From contig CAJTZE010000015.1 in assembly GCA_910584265.1 (NCBI GenBank), positions 1-62,689 of the forward strand: a stretch of 62,689 nucleotides of DNA, read 5' to 3'. The position numbers and the translations under genes are program-made. This document shows, in pieces, positions 34,130-42,990 of this stretch (positions are counted from its first letter, which is position 1; each line of letters opens with the position of its first letter). Source of the DNA: an uncultured Dorea sp. (GTDB lineage Bacteria; Bacillota; Clostridia; Lachnospirales; Lachnospiraceae). A model generated the notes under the pieces. The model had not been told where the DNA came from, did no database searches, and saw only the letters and a program-made list of their open reading frames with translations.

Positions 34130-35389
34130 TTATTCCTGCTCAATTCTAATAGTAATGCTCTTAAGTCCTTCAAATTCTTCCAGCTTAGACTTAAGCAGTA
34201 TTACCTGCTCCATCTCGCCCGGCGCCATAACCTTCTTTTTGGCCCTGCTCATACACTTATCATTATAATACACACAAAGGTAACTGTCTCTATAAACATT
34301 TCCCACGCGGAAACGAACCACCTGTTTATCCGCCATTCGTTCTGTATCCACCATACAAGGAACCGTATAACGAACACCGTTCTCTCCCTTTAGCGGAATC
34401 TCCGCGCCCGCCTTCTGCAAAGTTCCCTGTACATAAGCGGCCGCATTTTCACCCGCCGTCTTCGCTTCTCCCGACACGTAATCCACCAGATCATGCACAT
34501 GAAGCACATTTCCGCAGGCAAATACACCCTCCACGCTGGTCTCAAGGCTTTCATTCACCACCGGACCGGAGGTAACCGGATTCAGATCCACACCCATCTG
34601 GGAAGAAAGCTCATTTTCAGGAATCAGTCCGCAGGACAGAAGGAGCGTATCGCACTCGTAAAATTCTTCTGTTCCCGGGATCGGTCTACGGTTCTCATCC
34701 ACCTGTGCCAGCGTAACGCCTTCCACACGCTTCTTGCCTTTGATATCCACAACGGTATGGCTCAATTTCAAAGGAATATCATAGTCATCCAGACACTGGA
34801 CGATATTCCGCTTCAATCCGCCGGAATACGGCATCAGCTCTGCTACCACCTGAACCTCTGCTCCCTCCAGCGTCATACGCCTTGCCATGATCAATCCGAT
34901 ATCGCCGGAGCCGAGGATCACGACCTTCTTTCCCGGCATCCTGCCTTCCATATTGACATATCTCTGAGCGGTTCCTGCCGAATACACACCGGCGGGACGG
35001 TAACCCGGAATGTTAAGCGCCCCTCTGGAACGCTCCCTGCAACCCATAGCAAGAATGACCGCCTTCGCTTCAATCTGGAACATTCCCTGCTCCTTGTTCA
35101 TCACGGTAATGACCTTATTCTCCGCAATATCAACAACGATGGTATGAAGCATATATGGAATTTTATGCTCCTTAACCTTCTCAATATATCTTCCCGCATA
35201 TTCCGGCCCTGTCAGCTCCTCCTTAAAGGTATGGAGGCCGAATCCATTATGGATACACTGGTTCAAAATACCGCCCAGCTCATTGTCACGCTCAATAATC
35301 AGAATATCTTCTACGCCCGCTTCTCTGGCCGCCACTGCCGCCGCAAGTCCGGCCGGACCGCCGCCGATGATTGCAATCTCTGTCTTCAT
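34130..35389 (-). CDS. NAD(P)/FAD-dependent oxidoreductase of the glycerol locus
   Basis: A 419-residue two-dinucleotide-binding flavoprotein. FAD motif GGGPAGLAAA lies at about 8-17 and NAD motif GSGDIGLIMARRM at about 160, with ACGNVLHVHDLVD near the C-terminus. It sits 1 bp after the GlpA-like gene and probably passes electrons from it to NAD(P) or another carrier in anaerobic glycerol 3-phosphate oxidation. Confidence 0.85.
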   Translation of the reverse strand: MKTEIAIIGGGPAGLAAAVAAREAGVEDILIIERDNELGGILNQCIHNGFGLHTFKEELTGPEYAGRYIEKVKEHKIPYMLHTIVVDIAENKVITVMNKEQGMFQIEAKAVILAMGCRERSRGALNIPGYRPAGVYSAGTAQRYVNMEGRMPGKKVVILGSGDIGLIMARRMTLEGAEVQVVAELMPYSGGLKRNIVQCLDDYDIPLKLSHTVVDIKGKKRVEGVTLAQVDENRRPIPGTEEFYECDTLLLSCGLIPENELSSQMGVDLNPVTSGPVVNESLETSVEGVFACGNVLHVHDLVDYVSGEAKTAGENAAAYVQGTLQKAGAEIPLKGENGVRYTVPCMVDTERMADKQVVRFRVGNVYRDSYLCVYYNDKCMSRAKKKVMAPGEMEQVILLKSKLEEFEGLKSITIRIEQE

Positions 35390-35390
35390 C

Positions 35391-36827
35391 CTAAATGTCC
35401 TCCTTATTGTATCCTGTCAAATAATTGGAACCCTCTCCGGATTTCGTGATCTCCGACACATCCTTCCCCAGCTCTCTTGCAAGGATTTCTACTGTCTTCG
35501 GTGCGCAGAACCCTGACTGGCAGCGTCCCATTCCCGCTCTGGTACGGCGCTTGATCCCGTCTAACGTAGTGGCTCCCAACGGTCTGTGGATAGCGTCCAT
35601 AATCTCTCCCTCGGTTACAACCTCACAGCGGCAGACCACATTGGCATATGCCGGATTTTTCTTGATCAGCTCCTGACGCTCCGCAAAGGACGCCTCCGCC
35701 ACATTCGGAATACCCTTTCTCTCCGCCTTGAAATCCGCTTTCTTCTCCATAGGATAGATGCCCTGCACCAGCTCTGCCACATACTCGCCAATGGCCGGAG
35801 AGCTGGAAAGTCCCGGCGACTCAATTCCCGCAACATCGATAAAGCCCGGCGCCCCGTCTACTTCCTTAATAATAAATTCATGTTCTGTCCAGTGCGCCCG
35901 AAGTCCGGTAAATGACGTAATGATCTGACGGGTCGGTACAGCCGGAACGCTGACTGCCACTCTCTTTAACAGATCAGCCAGTCCGTCCGCAGTAGTCTGT
36001 GTATTTTCTTTATCTTCAATATCCACTGCCGTAGGCCCGGTCAGCAGATTACCGTGAACCGTCGGCGTGATCAGCACGCCCTTGCCGTAGATCGTAGGAA
36101 GCTGGAAAATCGTACTGCTCACATAATCTCCCACCTTCTTATCCATCAGGCAGTATTCTCCTTTTCGCGGAATAATCGTAATTTTCTCATCGCTTACCAT
36201 ATTATGAAATTTATCTGCATATACACCGGCCGCATTAATCACGATCCGGCTCTCAAAAGTACCCTTAGAGGTTTCCAACACATAACCTCCGTCCTTTGTG
36301 GTAATATGAACCACCTCTGTATTAAGCTGAAATTCCACGCCGTTTTCGCAGGCGTTCTCCGCCATGGCAATGGTAAGTCCAAACGGACATACGATACCGC
36401 CCGACGGCGCATACAGCGCTGCCACCATATCATCCGTAACATTCGGTTCCATTTTCTTAACCTCTTCCTTAGAAATGATACGAATCCCCGGTACGCCGTT
36501 CTTCTTTCCCTTCTCAAGAAGGTGCTCTAACTTATCCATATCCTTCTCGTCAAAGCAAAGCACCAGAGAACCATTGCGTTTGAAGGAAAAGTCCAGATCC
36601 TTGGATAACTGCTCCATCATAGCATTTCCCCTTACGTTCATCTTTGCCATCACAGAACCCGGCTCATTGTCAAAGCCTGCATGGACAATTCCGCTGTTTG
36701 CCTTGGAGGTTCCCTCACATACATCACTGTTCTTATCCAGAACAATGGTCTTATACTGATATCTGGATAACTCTCTGGCAATCGCGCTTCCGGTTACACC
36801 GGCACCGATAATTACTACATCATACAT
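35391..36827 (-). CDS. GlpA-like glycerol-3-phosphate dehydrogenase
   Basis: A 478-residue protein. The N-terminal DAO domain has GAGVTGSAIAREL and a KANSGIVHAGFD segment typical of glycerol-3-phosphate dehydrogenases. A C-terminal BFD-like domain carries CRC and CQSGFC, a probable [2Fe-2S] site. It is the first structural gene after a GlpP-type leader terminator. Membrane anchors are absent. It oxidises glycerol 3-phosphate to dihydroxyacetone phosphate with the two following gene products. Confidence 0.88.
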   Translation of the reverse strand: MYDVVIIGAGVTGSAIARELSRYQYKTIVLDKNSDVCEGTSKANSGIVHAGFDNEPGSVMAKMNVRGNAMMEQLSKDLDFSFKRNGSLVLCFDEKDMDKLEHLLEKGKKNGVPGIRIISKEEVKKMEPNVTDDMVAALYAPSGGIVCPFGLTIAMAENACENGVEFQLNTEVVHITTKDGGYVLETSKGTFESRIVINAAGVYADKFHNMVSDEKITIIPRKGEYCLMDKKVGDYVSSTIFQLPTIYGKGVLITPTVHGNLLTGPTAVDIEDKENTQTTADGLADLLKRVAVSVPAVPTRQIITSFTGLRAHWTEHEFIIKEVDGAPGFIDVAGIESPGLSSSPAIGEYVAELVQGIYPMEKKADFKAERKGIPNVAEASFAERQELIKKNPAYANVVCRCEVVTEGEIMDAIHRPLGATTLDGIKRRTRAGMGRCQSGFCAPKTVEILARELGKDVSEITKSGEGSNYLTGYNKEDI

Positions 36828-36873
36828 TTTACAGCCCTTCCTTCAACTCATGTTATTTTGTTAAATCAGGAAT

Positions 36874-36923
36874 AAAAAAAGAGCACAAAAACAAACCGAC
36901 TTGTCGTCGTCATTTTTGTACTC
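36874..36923 (-). terminator. Leader terminator, probable GlpP antitermination target
   Basis: An 11-bp stem (with one T-G pair) and a 21-nt loop region are followed by seven T on the minus strand. It lies between the promoter at 36957-36985 and the GlpA-like gene, with glpP just upstream. This fits GlpP-controlled antitermination. Confidence 0.75.
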
Positions 36924-36956
36924 CATTTTCTCCACAATCGTTATTTAACTATAGTC

Positions 36957-36985
36957 AGCATAGCATAATTTTTCCTGTTACGCAA
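36957..36985 (-). promoter_or_regulatory. Promoter of the glp structural genes
   Basis: TTGCGT (36980-36985), 17-bp spacer and TATGCT (36957-36962), on the minus strand, about 30 bp before the leader terminator. Confidence 0.7.
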
Positions 36986-37038
36986 TAGCCTTTTTTAAAT
37001 CTTCCCAAATTTAAAATTATCTCTATTCATCTTCTCAA

Positions 37039-37605
37039 TCATACAAACCAAAGCTCCTGCTTTGTTGTGGATATGGCGGCCGCGCCTGCCTTTAAGGCCA
37101 GCATCACATCCTCTTTGCCATCAATCATCCCCCCTGCAATGACCGGTATTCTCTGTGCTTTGGTAACCCGGGTTATAATCTTCGGCATGATCCCCGGAAG
37201 TATCTCAATACAGTCGGGCTTTGTAACCGCGCTCTGCTTACGTATATTTTCCAAGGAGCGGGAGTCTAGCACAAAGAACCGGTGTACTGCATACAGCCCC
37301 AGCTCCTTTGCCCGGTTAATCTGAGATGTCTTCGTAGATATGATGCCATCCGCCTTGGTCATATTCTTAATATAATCCACCGCAATCTCCCTGCCGTCAA
37401 ATCCTGATACCAGATCCAGATGAACCATGGCAGTTCTTCCCTGATTCTTTACCCGGTCTACAATTGATGCAATATTGCAAATATCGCCAAATAAAATAAA
37501 GATGATCTGGCTGTCGGATTCAAAGCTTTTTTCCATGCTCTGCTCATCCTTGACCGTCGCGATCACCGGACAGTCTTCTATCATTTCTCGAAATTCATTC
37601 TTCAT
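37039..37605 (-). CDS. glpP: Glycerol-3-phosphate-responsive antiterminator GlpP
   Basis: A 188-residue GlpP-family protein with a TIM-barrel-like fold: IFILFGDICNI, MVHLDLVSGFDGRE, ADGIISTK, IEILPGIMPKI and PVIAGGMI. In Bacillus subtilis GlpP with bound glycerol 3-phosphate prevents termination in glp leader RNA. The start at 37605 follows GGAGAAGG. It lies directly before a promoter and terminator of that type. Confidence 0.92.
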   Translation of the reverse strand: MKNEFREMIEDCPVIATVKDEQSMEKSFESDSQIIFILFGDICNIASIVDRVKNQGRTAMVHLDLVSGFDGREIAVDYIKNMTKADGIISTKTSQINRAKELGLYAVHRFFVLDSRSLENIRKQSAVTKPDCIEILPGIMPKIITRVTKAQRIPVIAGGMIDGKEDVMLALKAGAAAISTTKQELWFV

Positions 37606-37606
37606 T

Positions 37607-37897
37607 CTAATCCTTCTCCAATCCGGCGAAGAACAATTCATAAAAATCATCTTCCCCTGCAAGCTTCGGGGAGTTCTCCCCGCCGCCGTTGGTGCTTCTG
37701 CGCATGGACGCATAGAAATCCTCTCCGGCATTGATCATATCCATCTCGTAGATCTCATAGCCAAATTCCCGGCACAGTCTGCAGAAATCCGACAGCGGAT
37801 CCTCTGCCCTCCGGGACTTAAAAAATGCTTCCTTCCATTCAGGATTTTTCCTTGTTTTCTGCTGAAGTTCATCCAGCATTCCAACAATATCTAACAT
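37607..37897 (-). CDS. Small Nif11-like protein
   Basis: About 96 residues. A helical segment with NPEWKEAFF and DFCRLCREFGYEI resembles the Nif11 leader-peptide domain. A Gly-rich NGGGEN turn and an acidic, aromatic tail follow. No RiPP-modifying enzyme or exporter is nearby and the tail lacks a Cys/Ser/Thr-rich core, so it is probably not a precursor. The start is uncertain (37897, 37912 or 37921); the first was chosen for its upstream GGGTGA. It ends 1 bp before glpP. Confidence 0.5.
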   Translation of the reverse strand: MLDIVGMLDELQQKTRKNPEWKEAFFKSRRAEDPLSDFCRLCREFGYEIYEMDMINAGEDFYASMRRSTNGGGENSPKLAGEDDFYELFFAGLEKD

Positions 37898-37962
37898 CTT
37901 CACCCACTCCATCCCTGTCATCTTCCGCGCCTTCCTGCGCTCCTGCCTTCTGTATGCTCCAG

Positions 37963-38601
37963 CTATTTCACGCCAGCCTTTTTACACACATCTTCAAGAC
38001 AGCACCTGTCACAGAACGGCTTTGTTCTGGCTGTACAGACTTCCCGCCCGTGATATACCAGACGGTGGCAGAAATCACTACCCTCCATCGGCGGGATAAT
38101 CTTCCACAGCGCCATCTCCACCTTCTTCGGATCCTTAATGCCGTCCACCAGACCCATACGGTTAGCCAGGCGGATACAGTGGGTATCCGTAACGATGGCA
38201 GGCTTCCCGAATACATCCCCCATGATCAGGTTCGCACTCTTTCTTCCCACTCCCGGAAGCTTCAACAGCTTATCAAAATCATCCGGCACCTTTCCGCCAT
38301 ACTCGTCCCGTATTATCTTCATGCAGGCGCTGATGTCCCTCGCCTTGCTCTTCCCAAGGCCGCAGGGCTTCACGATCGCCTCAATATCCTCCGGCGAAGC
38401 ATCTGCAAGAGCATCCACATCCGGATACTTCGCATATAAGTCCTCTGCCACAACATTCACTCTGGCATCCGTACACTGCGCCGCCAGACGGACGCTGACC
38501 AGAAGCTTCCACGCATGGTCATAGTCCAGCGTACAGTCCGCAACAGGATATTCTTCTTTCAGCCGCCGGATAATCTCCATCGCACGTTCTTTCTTTCTCA
38601 T
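37963..38601 (-). CDS. nth: Endonuclease III
   Basis: A 212-residue base-excision glycosylase/AP lyase. LPGVGRKSANLI is the helix-hairpin-helix with the catalytic Lys, VTDTHCIRLANR holds the catalytic Asp, and a C-terminal cluster of four Cys (CX7CX2CX5C) binds 4Fe-4S. The first spacer is one residue longer than in E. coli. An in-frame start 9 bp earlier is also possible. Confidence 0.95.
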   Translation of the reverse strand: MRKKERAMEIIRRLKEEYPVADCTLDYDHAWKLLVSVRLAAQCTDARVNVVAEDLYAKYPDVDALADASPEDIEAIVKPCGLGKSKARDISACMKIIRDEYGGKVPDDFDKLLKLPGVGRKSANLIMGDVFGKPAIVTDTHCIRLANRMGLVDGIKDPKKVEMALWKIIPPMEGSDFCHRLVYHGREVCTARTKPFCDRCCLEDVCKKAGVK

Positions 38602-38714
38602 ATGTAACATCTCACTTTTCTTTAGTCAGCGGCATACTATCCTGCTTTCCGCCGCTTATGTTTTCTATTATAACACGCCCCGGCAGGATAGCAAAGAAAA
38701 AGAAATGCGCCTGT

Positions 38715-39302
38715 TCATCTCCCTAGTTTTTTATATCTCCAAATCGTCTCCCCGATTCTGGTATAATCCCGTTCAAACAATTCATCGCTGATCTGCTTCT
38801 GTAAAAGCTCCTCTGGAATCCTGTCCACAATCTTATTCCGCACAAACTCCTTACTCTTCCCTGCATATTTCGGCATGCCGTACATTTCCTGTATATGTGC
38901 AAGCTCAGGTCTCCAGAGTATCTGTATCTTGCGCCTCATATCCATCTTAGGATTATCTGCCTCCTCCCTTACCATATAAAAATCCACTTTATCATCCAGC
39001 CATTCCACGGATATGATACCCCAATATCCCGGGACATGCTCCGCAGCATGAAGTGCATGGGTAGAGCCTATCACTACATAATTCCTGTCAAAATACAGGT
39101 CGTAATCCTTTACCTGTCTATCCAGCCTTGCATAGGTATCCGCATCACTTTTAATCTCAATACCCACAATCCCGCCGGGAAGAACCATCACAATATCCGC
39201 TCTGGATCTTCCTATCTGCTTTTCCTCAATAATACGCACCTTGCCATACCGTTCCTCCATATAATCAAATAACGGCTCCCGGATATCCTTATCATATAAC
39301 AT
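38715..39302 (-). CDS. sce7726-family, PD-(D/E)XK-like protein
   Basis: A 195-residue protein. The IVGIEIKSDADT segment (around 50-60) with a preceding RSRADIV strand resembles a PD-(D/E)XK nuclease core. The overall form matches the sce7726 family, which has no confirmed function. The start at 39302 is the first ATG; a TTG at 39326 is also in frame. It lies beside a decayed rhuM gene in an AT-rich region, suggesting recent gene flux. Confidence 0.65.
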   Translation of the reverse strand: MLYDKDIREPLFDYMEERYGKVRIIEEKQIGRSRADIVMVLPGGIVGIEIKSDADTYARLDRQVKDYDLYFDRNYVVIGSTHALHAAEHVPGYWGIISVEWLDDKVDFYMVREEADNPKMDMRRKIQILWRPELAHIQEMYGMPKYAGKSKEFVRNKIVDRIPEELLQKQISDELFERDYTRIGETIWRYKKLGR

Positions 39303-39423
39303 AATCAAACACTTCTTTCGACCCAAAGAGAATATTTTTCTAAACCTCTTTATAAAACCATCACGTTCTCTTTAAATCCATTTATAATTTTTACAAACTT
39401 AATTTGTTCATCGCGGGTGAAGA

Positions 39424-39926
39424 TTATATTGAACTTAAAAGGTCTGTCAAATGGTGTTTTCCAAAAGGCGTATCTCTATAAATAGTTTCATACTCTTCTT
39501 TTGTTCCCAACTCCTTTGTAAAAATCCGCTCCAATTCTATATAATCTTCCTGTGTAATAGGTACATTATATATCAATTTCTTTATAGATGGATGCTGTTT
39601 ATGTGTGTCAATATATTCATTAACCTTTTTCCTATAATCCTCAAAATGAACATAATGTATATTTGCCCATTTGCGAAACTATACTGCCCCGTCATAATTC
39701 ACTTTAAAACCAACTGCTATAATCATCTGCAAACTATAATGGTTTATTTCCCGGCTAACCTGACGAACACCTTCTTTTTGAACTGTTAAGAATTTCTTAA
39801 TAGTTGATATTTTCATCCTCATAACGCGTCTCAATACTATCCTTTTGACCACCCGCCGATGCAACGTAAGTCAAATATTCCGCTGTGCTAGAACGAATTT
39901 GTTATCTCTTCTTTCTTTTTCTCCAC
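39424..39926 (-). pseudogene. Decayed RhuM-family gene
   Basis: Three reading-frame pieces on the minus strand together match RhuM. An N-terminal piece (39797-39898) reads IRSSTAEYLTYVASAGG and RYEDEN. A second piece reads REINHYSLQMIIAVGF and ends in an in-frame TAG (39679-39681) where the family has Gln before FRKWAN. The frame is then open to a stop at 39424. The DNA-binding part after RYEDEN is missing. A frameshift, a deletion and a nonsense codon therefore inactivate it. Confidence 0.75.
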
Positions 39927-40035
39927 TATAGATACTTCCCTGTTATCTGAAATAATAACACAGAGAGAAGCAGCCCAAGGAGCAGATTATCAAACTCTCA
40001 TCGAACACTGCTTCCAAGCTGATCCATATACATGC

Positions 40036-40071
40036 AGAACCCCTTCCAGGCACACGCTTAAAAGGGGTTCT
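40036..40071. terminator. Hairpin downstream of the AICAR transformylase gene
   Basis: A 10-bp perfect stem with a 16-nt loop. It lies 14 bp after the minus-strand stop codon, but the T-rich side is on the plus strand, so its terminator role for the minus gene is uncertain. Confidence 0.5.
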
Positions 40072-40084
40072 TTCTATTCAAATT

Positions 40085-41263
40085 CTAGTGATGGAATAAC
40101 CGGATTCCGGTAAATGCCATTACCATTCCATATTTATTGCAGGTCTCGATCACATTGTCATCTCTAACAGAGCCGCCCGGCTGTGCAATATATTTCACAC
40201 CGCTCTTATGGGCACGCTCGATATTATCGCCAAACGGGAAGAACGCGTCAGAGCCGAGCGCCACGCCGGACATCTGATCTAACCATGCGCGTTTTTCTTC
40301 TCTGGTAAATACCTCCGGCTTCTCCTTGAATGTATTCGGCCATGCCTCGTCATTTAATACATCCATATATTCCTCGCCGATGTAAAGATCGATGGCATTG
40401 TCGCGGTCCGCACGGCGGATATCATCTCTGAATGGAAGCTTCAGCACCTTCGGATGCTGTCTCAGCTGCCAGTTGTCAGCCTTCTGCCCCGCAAGTCTGG
40501 TACAATGGATACGGGACTGCTGTCCGGCACCAATTCCGATTGCCTGTCCGTCCTTTACATAGCATACGGAATTGGACTGGGTATACTTCAAAGTGATCAT
40601 GGCAATAGCAAGGTCAATCTTCGCCTGCTCTGTCATATCCTTATTATCCGTCACAATATTGTGAAAGAATTCCTCATCAATCTTCAGCTCATTTCTTCCC
40701 TGTTCGAATGTGATACCGTACACTTCCTTATGCTCCAGCTCTGCCGGTACATAATCCGGGTCAATCTGGATCACATTATAATTGCCGTTCTTTTTCTGCT
40801 TCAGAATCTCCAGCGCCTCCGGCTCATAGCCTGGTGCAATAACGCCGTCCGATACCTCGCGTTTGATCAGTCTTGCTGTATCCACGTCACACACATCAGA
40901 CAAAGAGATAAAATCTCCAAAGGAGGACATCCTGTCTGCTCCTCTTGCTCTGGCATAAGCACAAGCAAGCGGTGACAATTCGCCCAAATCATCTACCCAG
41001 TAAATCTTTGCCAGCGTCTCAGAAAGGGGAAGTCCTACTGCCGCTCCTGCCGGAGAGACGTGCTTAAAGGATGTTGCCGCCGGAAGCCCCGCCGCCTTCT
41101 TTAACTCCCTTACAAGCTGCCAGCCGTTAAATGCATCCAGAAAATTAATATATCCCGGACGCCCGCAGAGTACCTGGATCGGCAGATCGCTTCCGTCCTT
41201 TACATAAATTCTGGATGGTTTCTGATTCGGATTACAGCCATATTTTAATTCTAATTCTTTCAT
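40085..41263 (-). CDS. Stand-alone AICAR formyltransferase
   Basis: A 392-residue protein equal to the transformylase half of PurH, without the IMP cyclohydrolase half. FKHVSPAGAAVG holds the catalytic Lys-His pair, and SDAFFPFGDNIE and IAQPGGSVRD are typical. It adds the formyl group to AICAR in the penultimate step of IMP synthesis. The next upstream gene encodes a PurO-like cyclohydrolase. The start at 41263 suits AAGGAG; an ATG at 41269 is also possible. Confidence 0.92.
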   Translation of the reverse strand: MKELELKYGCNPNQKPSRIYVKDGSDLPIQVLCGRPGYINFLDAFNGWQLVRELKKAAGLPAATSFKHVSPAGAAVGLPLSETLAKIYWVDDLGELSPLACAYARARGADRMSSFGDFISLSDVCDVDTARLIKREVSDGVIAPGYEPEALEILKQKKNGNYNVIQIDPDYVPAELEHKEVYGITFEQGRNELKIDEEFFHNIVTDNKDMTEQAKIDLAIAMITLKYTQSNSVCYVKDGQAIGIGAGQQSRIHCTRLAGQKADNWQLRQHPKVLKLPFRDDIRRADRDNAIDLYIGEEYMDVLNDEAWPNTFKEKPEVFTREEKRAWLDQMSGVALGSDAFFPFGDNIERAHKSGVKYIAQPGGSVRDDNVIETCNKYGMVMAFTGIRLFHH

Positions 41264-41292
41264 AATCATCCGCTCCTTCTTTATTCTTCCCT

Positions 41293-42006
41293 TTATTGAT
41301 TCTTATTTACGATCTTCGATTCATAGCTTCCTGTTGCAATATCAATATAACGCACAAATAATGACACCCTATTATCCTCATTCAAACTGTTCCACAACAT
41401 ATCTGTAAATGCTTCCATGTCATCCGGAATTGCTACCAGCTTCGGCTCGCCCTCAAAGCTTGGAAGAGGATTGCCGTCATGCATATAGGTATGGATAAAA
41501 TGTCCCTCTCCTGCTTTCGCATCTTCATATGCAAAGGTATACCTGTTGCAGCTGGAAGGATCTCCGTTATTGCTCTTTAATATAGACATGGCATAGCTGT
41601 ATCTTCCACTTTCCACATGCATGATTCCGGAAATCCTCGGCGTATAATTCGGCCCGTCCGGCTCAAATTCCCTGCTTCTTAATGACTGTTCAAATGTAAG
41701 CTGTCTGTCCATTCCCTCATAAATGGTATCGGTCTGATCGCCGTTTGTCACAATAGTCTTATTTCCCAGCACACGTACCGGTGCATAGATGATCAGGCTG
41801 GGGTCTGTAACCTTGGATTCATCAAATGCCTGTGTGCGGATGCCCTCACCGTCCTCCACAAAAATACGGTTGCGGCTGTTTTCGCTTCTTCCCATAATAA
41901 AATAAGCGGTTACGGCTTTCTTACCGTCAGTGCTTCTCCCGATAATAATGCCTCTGCCCGGATATGCATTTTCTTTCAGTTCCTTCTCAATCGACAACAT
42001 TTCCAT
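41293..42006 (-). CDS. PurO-like IMP cyclohydrolase
   Basis: A 237-residue protein of the archaeal-type PurO fold. GRGIIIGRSTDGKKAVTAY and GRSENSRNR match the PurO signature; later segments include TPRISG and HTYMHDGNPLP. It closes the ring to IMP, complementing the stand-alone AICAR formyltransferase 29 bp downstream. AAAGGAG precedes the ATG at fair spacing. Confidence 0.85.
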   Translation of the reverse strand: MEMLSIEKELKENAYPGRGIIIGRSTDGKKAVTAYFIMGRSENSRNRIFVEDGEGIRTQAFDESKVTDPSLIIYAPVRVLGNKTIVTNGDQTDTIYEGMDRQLTFEQSLRSREFEPDGPNYTPRISGIMHVESGRYSYAMSILKSNNGDPSSCNRYTFAYEDAKAGEGHFIHTYMHDGNPLPSFEGEPKLVAIPDDMEAFTDMLWNSLNEDNRVSLFVRYIDIATGSYESKIVNKNQ

Positions 42007-42054
42007 GGATCATTCTCCTTTTTCTCATCTTTTGGTTAATTCGGGTACTCTCCC

Positions 42055-42083
42055 ATTATATAGAAAAGCCGTCCCTATTTCCA
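42055..42083 (-). promoter_or_regulatory. Possible promoter of the purine pair
   Basis: A TATAAT box preceded at 17 bp by TGGAAA, on the minus strand, about 50 bp before the PurO-like gene. The -35 is only a partial match. Confidence 0.4.
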
Positions 42084-42104
42084 GTACCAGAAAGAGAATA
42101 CCTA

Positions 42105-42989
42105 TTAATTCTTCTGCTTTTTAATATAATCCTTGCTAATAGAAAAGCCCTTTCCTCTAACCTCCGTGACACGGCTTACGATCATAAATGCCTCCGGATC
42201 AATATCCCGGATCAGCCGTTCCACCTTGGGAAGTTCGCGGTTTGACAGAATGCTTAACACAATCCTCGTCTCTTCCTGAAGGTAGCCGCCTTCCCCGTAC
42301 AGCAGAGTAACTCCCCGGTCCACCTGCGCAAGAATTGCATACCGTATTTCCTCCACATGCTTACTGACGACCTTCACCTCTGTCCGCGTCGTTCCCATCA
42401 TTATTACTTTGTCCAGAACAGATGTATAAATAAATACCAGAATAATTCCGTACAAAATCCGCTCCGGCGGATTTAAGACAGCCTGTCCCAATAATATCAG
42501 CATATCAAATACATTCAGGCTCACAGAAACCGGAATCCGAAAATATTTGTTCAACACAAGGGGCGGGATATCCATTCCCCCGGTAGATGCTCCCATCCGG
42601 ATTACAAGCCCCAGGGAAACTCCGATGCCAAGCCCGGAAAAAACAGTATTCAAAATAATATCCTCTGTTACTGCCATATTTCCAAAGACAGCATCAAACA
42701 CTTCCAGCAGCACAGGATAAGCCAGGGAACTGATAACCGTGGTAAGGGCAAATTTCTTTCCCAGAAGAAGAAATCCTGCTGCCAGCATGACCAGATTAAA
42801 CAGCAGGACAAAACCGGAAAGGGACATTCCTGTAAATCTATGTATCAGCAGGCCGATACCGGTAGTTCCGCCGACCATCAGATTCCCGGGAAGCAGGAAC
42901 ACCTTCACGGTCAGCGCATACAGCGCATTTCCTAGGATTATCACTACAGCCGTCCTGATGCTTCTCACATTTTTATGCTCTGTCTTCAT
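42105..42989 (-). CDS. YitT family membrane protein
   Basis: A 294-residue protein with about five membrane helices (DUF161), with NLMVGGTTGIGLL and GASTGGMDIPPL motifs, and a C-terminal cytosolic DUF2179 domain (TEVKVVSKHVEEI; DPEAFMIVSRVTEVRGKGF). The transported substrate is unknown for the family. It starts 1 bp after the ArgB-like gene ends. Confidence 0.9.
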   Translation of the reverse strand: MKTEHKNVRSIRTAVVIILGNALYALTVKVFLLPGNLMVGGTTGIGLLIHRFTGMSLSGFVLLFNLVMLAAGFLLLGKKFALTTVISSLAYPVLLEVFDAVFGNMAVTEDIILNTVFSGLGIGVSLGLVIRMGASTGGMDIPPLVLNKYFRIPVSVSLNVFDMLILLGQAVLNPPERILYGIILVFIYTSVLDKVIMMGTTRTEVKVVSKHVEEIRYAILAQVDRGVTLLYGEGGYLQEETRIVLSILSNRELPKVERLIRDIDPEAFMIVSRVTEVRGKGFSISKDYIKKQKN

Positions 42990-42990
42990 A

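Noticed and set aside
34493..35449. A 318-codon open frame on the plus strand
   Set aside because: Antisense of the FAD oxidoreductase gene; composition typical of a reverse frame.
37607..37897. RiPP precursor gene
   Set aside because: There is no modifying enzyme, protease or exporter nearby and the C-terminal part lacks a core rich in modifiable residues.
39927..40035. A further gene fragment between the rhuM remnant and the purine genes
   Set aside because: No frame here gives a recognisable peptide.
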